Assembly (NCBI GenBank): GCA_019420465.1
Contig: JAHZHB010000113.1
Span: 1-11,177 of the forward strand
Direction: 5' to 3'
Origin: Lachnospiraceae bacterium
Lineage (GTDB): Bacteria; Bacillota; Clostridia; Lachnospirales; Lachnospiraceae
DNA: 11,177 nt
Shown here: piece by piece, positions 6,854 through 11,177 of the stretch
Position numbering within the stretch: the stretch's first letter is position 1
How the letters are laid out: each line of letters opens with the position of its first letter
The notes under the pieces: model-generated
Seen by the model: only the letters and a program-made list of their open reading frames with translations
Databases searched by the model: none
Told to the model about the DNA's origin: nothing
Program-made: the position numbers and the translations under genes

Positions 6854-8245
6854 TTATGCCTCTTTCAAAAAGGCGGCATATCCCTTCTTTGCTTCATAGA
6901 TATCTGCCTTGCTGGCGATTTCCTGCGGTGCATGCATGTTTAAAAGTGCCACGCCGCTGTCGATCACATCCATACCATACAGTGCAGAAATATAAGCGAT
7001 CGTTCCGCCGCCACCGATATCTACCTTGCCAAGCTCTGCTGTCTGGAATGCCACATCATTATCATCAAAGATCCGGCGGATACGGGCTACATACTCTGCA
7101 TTGGCATCATTGGAACCGGATTTGCCACGGGCTCCTGTGTATTTGTTGATCACGAGTCCACGGCCAAAATAAGCTGCATTTTTCTTTTCAAAGAAAGCTG
7201 CAAAATTCGGATCATAGGCAGCACTGACATCACTGGAAAGCATCACACAGTTTCTCAGGCAGCGGCGTACAGCCAGCTCACTGTAAACGCCCATACAGTT
7301 CATCACCTCGGCAGTTGCATTTTCAAAGAAAGCAGACTGCATACCTGTAGCACCTACACTGCCGATCTCTTCTTTGTCCACCAGAAGACAGCACAGCGTC
7401 TTTTCCTGTGTCGTAGCCTCCAGCATAGCTGCCAGAGAAGTGTAGGCACAAATTCTGTCATCCTGTCCATATGCCAGCACCATACTGCGATCCAGTCCGC
7501 AGTCTCTTGCCTTGTTTGCCGGTACAACCTCAATCTCAGCAGAAAGGAAGTCCTCTTCCTCCATGCCGTACTCCTTTTTCAGAAGCTCCATAACATAGGC
7601 ACTTACGGCATCCTTGACTTCTTTGTCATCTTCACTCTTCAACGGACGGCTGCCGACCAGAACATCGAGGTTTTCACCCTCGATCACCTCTGTGGCCTTT
7701 TTGTCCATCTGTTTTCCGGCCAGGTGGATCAGAAGATCGCTGATACACATTACCGGATCATCATCCTTTTCACCGATGGCCAGCTCGATCACCGTACCAT
7801 CCTTTTTTACAACCACACCATGCAGAGCCAGCGGAATCGTAACCCACTGGTATTTTTTGATGCCGCCGTAATAATGGGTATCCAACAGAGCCATCTGGGT
7901 ATCCTCAAACAGCGGGTTCTGCTTCAGATCCAGTCTCGGGGAGTCGATATGGGCACCCAGAATACGCATACCCTGCTCCATACTGCCTGTACCGATATGG
8001 TACAAAGCCAGTCCCTTTTTCATATTCACAGCATAGACTTTGTCGCCGGCCTTTAAGGTTTCTTTCGAAGCGATCACCTCCTCCAGATCGCGATACCCTG
8101 CCGCTTTGGCCATGGCCACAGAACGGGTCACACATTCACGCTCTGTCTTGCCCTGATCCAGAAATACTCTGTACTCTTTTGCCAGGGTTTCCAGCTCTTT
8201 AAGCTGTGTATCATTATACCCTGTCCATGCATTTTTTCTTTCCAT
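6854..8245 (-). CDS. M18 family zinc aminopeptidase
   Basis: A 463-residue M18 (aspartyl aminopeptidase/ApeI type) metallopeptidase that removes N-terminal residues from peptides in the cytoplasm. Expected dinuclear zinc ligands and catalytic residues are all visible: H99 in GAHIDSPRLDL, D262 in GQDDRIC, E292 and E293 in DKEEIGSVGATG, D339 in SSDVS, and H438 in NMHAPQE. The insertion of about 130 residues between the first and second ligands corresponds to the family's dimerisation/lid domain (about 125-245), starting after DTHYYGGIKKYQW. Length fits the family. The start at 8245 has AGTGAGGA about 10 nt upstream. It lies between the terminator of the Na/Pi gene and its own terminator, so it is probably monocistronic. 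Substrate preference cannot be read from the sequence; acidic N-termini are typical of some family members only. Confidence 0.93.
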   Translation of the reverse strand: MERKNAWTGYNDTQLKELETLAKEYRVFLDQGKTERECVTRSVAMAKAAGYRDLEEVIASKETLKAGDKVYAVNMKKGLALYHIGTGSMEQGMRILGAHIDSPRLDLKQNPLFEDTQMALLDTHYYGGIKKYQWVTIPLALHGVVVKKDGTVIELAIGEKDDDPVMCISDLLIHLAGKQMDKKATEVIEGENLDVLVGSRPLKSEDDKEVKDAVSAYVMELLKKEYGMEEEDFLSAEIEVVPANKARDCGLDRSMVLAYGQDDRICAYTSLAAMLEATTQEKTLCCLLVDKEEIGSVGATGMQSAFFENATAEVMNCMGVYSELAVRRCLRNCVMLSSDVSAAYDPNFAAFFEKKNAAYFGRGLVINKYTGARGKSGSNDANAEYVARIRRIFDDNDVAFQTAELGKVDIGGGGTIAYISALYGMDVIDSGVALLNMHAPQEIASKADIYEAKKGYAAFLKEA

Positions 8246-8282
8246 AATTTTATATCCTCACTTTATTTTTGTAATTTTGATG

Positions 8283-8347
8283 TTTTTTGCAGGTATTTTG
8301 GATTCACTCCAGTCTACCATATTCTGTATGGCTGCCCCTGCAAAAAA
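8283..8347 (-). repeat. 11-bp inverted repeat enclosing a small hairpin, M18 leader
   Basis: TTTTTTGCAGG (8283-8293) and CCTGCAAAAAA (8337-8347) are perfect inverted copies separated by 43 nt. Inside lies CCATA-TTCTG-TATGG (8317-8331), a 5-bp stem with a 5-nt loop. The right arm includes the T-run of the upstream Na/Pi terminator as read on the minus strand. This occupies most of the region between that terminator and the M18 start; I found no well-scoring promoter there. The arrangement is seen directly; a regulatory role is inference. Confidence 0.5.
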
Positions 8348-8377
8348 AGAAGGGCTGCCGCAGATCTGCAGCAGCCC
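8342..8377 (-). terminator. Rho-independent terminator of the Na/Pi cotransporter gene
   Basis: The arms GGGCTGC (8352-8358) and GCAGCCC (8371-8377) flank the self-complementary GCAGATCTGC with a single C/A mismatch between the two stems, giving a long GC-rich hairpin. On the minus strand it is followed by TTC and seven Ts (8348-8342). It starts 44 nt after the transporter stop codon and is the strongest terminator in the window. Confidence 0.9.
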
Positions 8378-8420
8378 GATCGCAACATCTCCGTCACGAT
8401 GTATCATAATCTTTCTCTTA

Positions 8421-10073
8421 TCAATCGTCAAGCTCTCCGGAAGACTTCTCTTTTTCAACTACAGAATAAGCGATATTTTCCGCATGGTCTCCGATTCGTT
8501 CCAGGCCGATCAGAAGGTCGGTAAAGATCAGACCGGCTTCGATTGAACATTTACCCATCGACATACGACGCACATGTCCTTCCTGGTACTCGATCTGCTT
8601 GTCATCGATCATATTTTCCAGATAATCGATCTCATCCAGCAGGGAAGCATCCTCTGTTGTAAACATCTTGATCGCTGCATCGTAAATATTGGTAACATAG
8701 GAAAAAATATCGATCATTTCATCGCGTCCTTCATCCGTAAACTTGATACGGCTGTCCCGCTTTTTCTCCGCAGATTCCAGAATATTTACCGCATGATCTC
8801 CAATACGCTCAATATCAATAACAACATGGAACAGACCACCGATACGCGCTGCATCGGAAAGCGGCAGCTGGTATTTGTTGGTATCCACCAAAAATTCCGT
8901 GATCGCATGGCTTAAGTAATCAATATAGCTCTCCCGCTTGCGGATAACCTCACTGTTACCAAGCTCATCGTAAAGAAGAGCATCTCTGGCAAGCTCCAGG
9001 TTTTCCTGTACCATATGTGCCATACGCTCGATCTCCTGGATCGTATCGATCAGTGCTGTGGATTCAACGAATTTCTTGTTGCGGCCGATATACAGAAGCT
9101 TTTTCTCATCCAGACTGTCTCCTGCAGCCGTGCCATCCGGAATCAGTTTGCGCACAAGCGCAAGCAGCTGGTTGGATACCGGCAGAAGGATGATACACTG
9201 GAAGATCTTAAAGATGGTATCTGCATTGGCTACAAAACGCTTGTAATTGTCAGCGCCATTGATCGCTGCGATACCGCCGATGACCTGATCCTTGGCAAAC
9301 AGCATGATAATGGAAATAACAACCATACCTACAACGTTAAACAGTACATGCACCAGAGCTGTACGTTTAGCATCCTTATTGGCATTCATCGCTGCCATGA
9401 CAGCCGGTGTACAGGAGCCGATATTGGCACCGAGAATAAAGTAGATACAGGCCGCCAGTCCGACAAGACCTGAATCCGCCAGAAGTACCAGCACACTGAC
9501 CGTAACAGAAGAGCTCTGTACGATCACTGTCAGGATAAAACCGACCAGTACAGCGATCACCGGGTTTTCCAGACAGGCAAAAATACCCATGATCGTCGGG
9601 AAATCCTGCAAAGATCCCAATGCTCCTGTCATAAAATTGATACCCAAAAACAGAGCACCAAAACCAAAAATAACCTCTGCTATCTTACGCAGAAACGGCT
9701 TTTTGCCAAACATAATAATAGCTGCACCGATAAAAATAATAAACGGCGCAACAGCTGTCAGTTTCAGAGAAACCAGCTGTGATGTGATCGTTGTACCAAT
9801 ATTGGCACCAAAGGTGATGCCGACAGATTTCTCCAGTGTCATGATACCGGCATTAACAAAGCTGACCTCCATAACGGTCGTAGCACCGGATGACTGGATG
9901 ATGGCTGTGAACAACGCACCAAACAGGACAGCTGTGATCTTGTTCTTGGTAACTGAATTAAGGATACCTCTGAGTTTTTCACCTGCTGCCTTCTGCAGAC
10001 TCTCGCTCATAAATTTCATACCGAACAGGAACAGAGCCAGTCCGCTGAGCAGTTCTGTAATCATTGCATACAT
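8421..10073 (-). CDS. Na/Pi cotransporter with C-terminal PhoU-like domains
   Basis: A 550-residue sodium-dependent phosphate symporter of the NptA/YjbB (SLC34-like) type. The membrane part (about 1-310) contains the inverted duplication that defines the family: QSSGATT (60-66) with GANIGTT (89-95) in the first half, and QSSSVTV (186-192) with GANIGSC (215-221) in the second. These QSS motifs line the substrate site. A cytoplasmic tail (about 335-550) is a tandem PhoU-like helical domain, with the duplicated ERIGDHA motif near residues 422 and 525; in this family it is thought to regulate transport or sense phosphate status. The ATG at 10073 lies 9 nt after AAGGAG; a second in-frame ATG three codons on is too far from it. 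It is monocistronic, with its own promoter and terminator. No pho box was recognisable. Confidence 0.94.
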   Translation of the reverse strand: MYAMITELLSGLALFLFGMKFMSESLQKAAGEKLRGILNSVTKNKITAVLFGALFTAIIQSSGATTVMEVSFVNAGIMTLEKSVGITFGANIGTTITSQLVSLKLTAVAPFIIFIGAAIIMFGKKPFLRKIAEVIFGFGALFLGINFMTGALGSLQDFPTIMGIFACLENPVIAVLVGFILTVIVQSSSVTVSVLVLLADSGLVGLAACIYFILGANIGSCTPAVMAAMNANKDAKRTALVHVLFNVVGMVVISIIMLFAKDQVIGGIAAINGADNYKRFVANADTIFKIFQCIILLPVSNQLLALVRKLIPDGTAAGDSLDEKKLLYIGRNKKFVESTALIDTIQEIERMAHMVQENLELARDALLYDELGNSEVIRKRESYIDYLSHAITEFLVDTNKYQLPLSDAARIGGLFHVVIDIERIGDHAVNILESAEKKRDSRIKFTDEGRDEMIDIFSYVTNIYDAAIKMFTTEDASLLDEIDYLENMIDDKQIEYQEGHVRRMSMGKCSIEAGLIFTDLLIGLERIGDHAENIAYSVVEKEKSSGELDD

Positions 10074-10114
10074 ATGTTTTTTCTCCTTAGTCCTTTAATG
10101 AACCTCTACTGTAT

Positions 10115-10143
10115 ATAATAAGTAAAATTCATGTGTATGTCAT
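10115..10143 (-). promoter_or_regulatory. Sigma-A promoter of the Na/Pi cotransporter gene
   Basis: On the minus strand ATGACA (5 of 6) is followed after exactly 17 nt by TATTAT (5 of 6). Transcription would start near 10108, giving a leader of about 35 nt before the start codon at 10073, with AAGGAG in the expected place. The spacing and both boxes make this a good match. Confidence 0.65.
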
Positions 10144-10177
10144 GTATATTTTTTGTAAATCCCAGTGAAATTCAACC

Positions 10178-10226
10178 AAAAAAAAGCAGGAGAGTTGGTC
10201 ATTTTTTCTCCACTCCTGGTTTTTTT
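10178..10226. terminator. Bidirectional terminator after the flavodoxin-like gene
   Basis: CAGGAG (10187-10192) and CTCCTG (10213-10218) form a 6-bp stem, modest in strength. On the minus strand it is followed by C and eight Ts (10185-10178), fitting the end of the flavodoxin-like transcript about 57 nt after its stop; on the plus strand it is followed by G and seven Ts. No plus-strand gene precedes it, so the minus-strand role is the likely one. Between it and the gene lies an A/T-rich inverted repeat (GAATTTT at 10239-10245, AAAATTC at 10253-10259). Confidence 0.7.
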
Positions 10227-10274
10227 CATGGTTTTTACGAATTTTGTACAAAAAAATTCAGTATTTTTGTTGAT

Positions 10275-10787
10275 TTATGCGTTTTTCGCAGCTAACCACT
10301 GTAGAAGAGAACGCAGGTTTTTTGCATCGACTTTATCTCCGCCCTTTTTATAGAACATCAGTCTCTCCTCTTCCTCCGGTGTGCGGTCCTTTTTCTTTTC
10401 CAGTTTTGGCAGCTGCATTTTGATCATACATTTCATAAGGAAACGATCCATACCATGCAGCTTGTCCAGAGAAAATCCTCCCTGCAGGTAAAATACCGGT
10501 ACACTCAACCGGTATGTGCGCTGTACTCCAGCCGCCTGTGCACTGTTTTGCGGACCAAGACCCACAGCACAGACAGCCACCAGAGTATGGGCTTTTGCCG
10601 CTTTATCAAGTCCCATAAGACGGCCTGCTTTTAACCAGCCCATATAGATCACCGGATCATCTTTGCTGATCTTGCCCGGCACTTTCCCTAGTTCAAAAGC
10701 CTCCAGCCCTGTCTCCAGTGCCAGAAGTTTTGCATATTTTCTGGTATATCCTGTATTGGATGTATATATGATTGCTTTTATATTCAT
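10275..10787 (-). CDS. Flavodoxin-domain protein (HemG-like flavodoxin_5 type)
   Basis: A 170-residue cytoplasmic protein with a flavodoxin fold. The phosphate-binding loop for FMN is clear at the N-terminus (YTSNTGYTRKYA, 8-19). The central region has the expected strand-turn pattern (PVIYMGWLKAGRLMG at 45-59; TLVAVCAVGLGP at 68-79), and VFYLQGGFSLDKLHGMDR (98-115) resembles the flavodoxin_5/HemG group rather than classic electron-transfer flavodoxins. A charged Lys/Glu-rich stretch (128-142) follows. HemG itself is a protoporphyrinogen oxidase, but no haem genes are nearby and similar proteins in anaerobes have no proven function, so I call only the fold and probable FMN binding. The start at 10787 has GAAGGAAG just upstream. 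It is monocistronic and divergent from the tRNA genes. Confidence 0.85.
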   Translation of the reverse strand: MNIKAIIYTSNTGYTRKYAKLLALETGLEAFELGKVPGKISKDDPVIYMGWLKAGRLMGLDKAAKAHTLVAVCAVGLGPQNSAQAAGVQRTYRLSVPVFYLQGGFSLDKLHGMDRFLMKCMIKMQLPKLEKKKDRTPEEEERLMFYKKGGDKVDAKNLRSLLQWLAAKNA

Positions 10788-10808
10788 ACTTCCTTCTTTC
10801 CGGCCGTG

Positions 10809-10839
10809 CCTGTTTTCTCTCTTTTTTCAGAGAAACAGG
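10809..10839 (-). repeat. Inverted repeat in the leader of the flavodoxin-like gene
   Basis: CCTGTTTTCTCT (10809-10820) and AGAGAAACAGG (10829-10839) pair over 11 bp with a single bulged T, leaving an 8-nt loop. It lies between the candidate promoter and the ribosome binding site of the flavodoxin-like gene, about 20 nt upstream of the start codon. No T-run follows on either strand, so it is not an intrinsic terminator; it may be an mRNA-stabilising or regulatory hairpin, or a protein-binding site. Confidence 0.55.
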
Positions 10840-10869
10840 TACCTTCTCCATTCTTTTCCTGTGTCTGTC

Positions 10870-10882
10870 CGGTATTATACCG
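10870..10882 (-). promoter_or_regulatory. Candidate -10 box inside a palindrome, flavodoxin-like gene
   Basis: The minus strand carries a perfect TATAAT (10879-10874) about 90 nt upstream of the flavodoxin-like start codon. It sits inside a perfect 6-bp inverted repeat with a 1-nt centre (CGGTAT-T-ATACCG). No good -35 box is present at 16 to 18 nt (TGGCTT at 17 nt is poor). Such a palindrome over a -10 box is compatible with a repressor operator or an activator-dependent promoter; this is inference. Confidence 0.45.
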
Positions 10883-10975
10883 TATTTCATTTTGAAAAGC
10901 CACCATTTTTGTTACAGTTCACACAGTGCCTGTGCGCTGCAGTTTACCCTCTTTGTCGCTTCACAAAAAGACTTT

Positions 10976-11026
10976 GCAAAAAAAAACAAAAAAAAGATTG
11001 ACATGACCATCCTGCCTTGCTATAAT
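10976..11026 (+). promoter_or_regulatory. Consensus sigma-A promoter of the tRNA-Gly genes with A-tract UP element
   Basis: TTGACA (10998-11003) and TATAAT (11021-11026) are perfect consensus boxes with the optimal 17-nt spacer. Directly upstream are two long runs of A (about 10979-10986 and 10988-10995), which fits an UP element bound by the RNA polymerase alpha subunit. Such architecture is typical of stable-RNA promoters. Transcription would start near 11033, giving a leader of about 19 nt before the first tRNA. Confidence 0.9.
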
Positions 11027-11051
11027 AACAAACGTCTCAAAAATACATACT

Positions 11052-11122
11052 GCAGGTGTGGTTCAATGGTAGAACATCAGCCTTCCAAGCTGAGAACGTG
11101 AGTTCGATTCTCATCACCTGCT
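11052..11122 (+). tRNA. tRNA-Gly (anticodon TCC)
   Basis: A complete 71-nt cloverleaf: acceptor GCAGGTG/CACCTGC (7 bp), D-arm GTTC/GAAC with GG in the loop, anticodon arm TCAGC/GCTGA with loop CTTCCAA giving anticodon TCC, and T-arm GTGAG/CTCAT with loop TTCGATT (one G-U pair). The discriminator base is T and the next bases are CTC, so the CCA end is not encoded and must be added by the CCA-adding enzyme. It reads GGA and GGG glycine codons. Confidence 0.95.
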
Positions 11123-11128
11123 CTTTAT

Positions 11129-11177
11129 GCGCGAGTGGCTCAGTGGTGGAGTATCGCCTTGCCAAGGCGAGGGTCGC
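11129..11177 (+). tRNA. tRNA-Gly (anticodon GCC), 3' end outside the window
   Basis: The 5' part of a second tRNA begins 6 nt after the first: acceptor 5' strand GCGCGAG, D-arm GCTC/GAGT with loop AGTGGTG, anticodon arm TCGCC/GGCGA with loop TTGCCAA giving anticodon GCC (codons GGC and GGU). The sequence stops in the variable/T-arm region, so the acceptor pairing cannot be verified. Same transcript as the tRNA-Gly(TCC). Confidence 0.9.

Noticed and set aside
8258..8458. Minus-strand 66-codon frame spanning the Na/Pi terminator
   Set aside because: It overlaps the end of the transporter gene in another frame, contains the terminator hairpin, and has no ribosome binding site.
10809..10839. Leader hairpin as an intrinsic terminator or known riboswitch
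   Set aside because: No T-run follows it on either strand and the leader shows no conserved riboswitch core that I recognise.
1..11177. Mobile element, defence system, CRISPR array or biosynthetic cluster
   Set aside because: No transposase, integrase, toxin-antitoxin pair, regularly spaced repeats, or recognisable defence or biosynthetic gene set was seen; composition and gene content look uniform and chromosomal.

Overview
The window looks like ordinary chromosomal DNA from a Gram-positive anaerobe of class Clostridia, most likely a Lachnospiraceae gut bacterium. This is an inference from the gene repertoire (YitT/DUF2179, VanW/G5, DUF4080 radical SAM, M18 aminopeptidase, Na/Pi cotransporter with PhoU tail), strong AGGAGG-type ribosome binding sites, intrinsic terminators, moderate GC and a tRNA gene without an encoded CCA end. 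No genus can be fixed from the sequence. I see no transposase, integrase, phage gene, CRISPR array or rRNA.

Layout. Every recognisable protein gene is on the minus strand; the tRNA genes at the right edge are on the plus strand. Reading in the minus direction from the right: (1) a flavodoxin-like gene (10787-10275) with a long structured leader and a bidirectional terminator; (2) a Na/Pi cotransporter gene (10073-8421) with a good promoter and a strong terminator; (3) an M18 aminopeptidase gene (8245-6854) with its own terminator; (4) a tight six-gene cluster, 6733-1080: DUF4080 radical SAM protein, DEDDh exonuclease, an unlisted 33-residue membrane peptide, VanW-domain envelope protein, HypE/PurM-like protein and trmL, closed by a terminator that starts in the trmL stop codon; (5) a YitT-family membrane protein (892-23) with its own candidate promoter, ending at what seems to be half of a terminator at the window edge.

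At the right edge an essentially perfect sigma-A promoter (TTGACA, 17 nt, TATAAT) preceded by long A-tracts drives a tRNA-Gly(TCC) and, six bases later, a tRNA-Gly(GCC) cut by the window end.

How the genes relate. The six-gene cluster mixes tRNA wobble methylation, nucleic-acid trimming, a cell-envelope protein and uncharacterised enzymes; the spacing (2 to 23 nt gaps, one 1-nt overlap) implies co-transcription, but no common pathway is evident. The other genes are single transcription units: phosphate uptake, peptide turnover and a probable electron-transfer protein. I found no convincing novel system. The points most worth checking are the 33-residue peptide, the HypE-like protein without the HypE C-terminal cysteine, the extra C-terminal module on the exonuclease, and the inverted repeats in two leaders.
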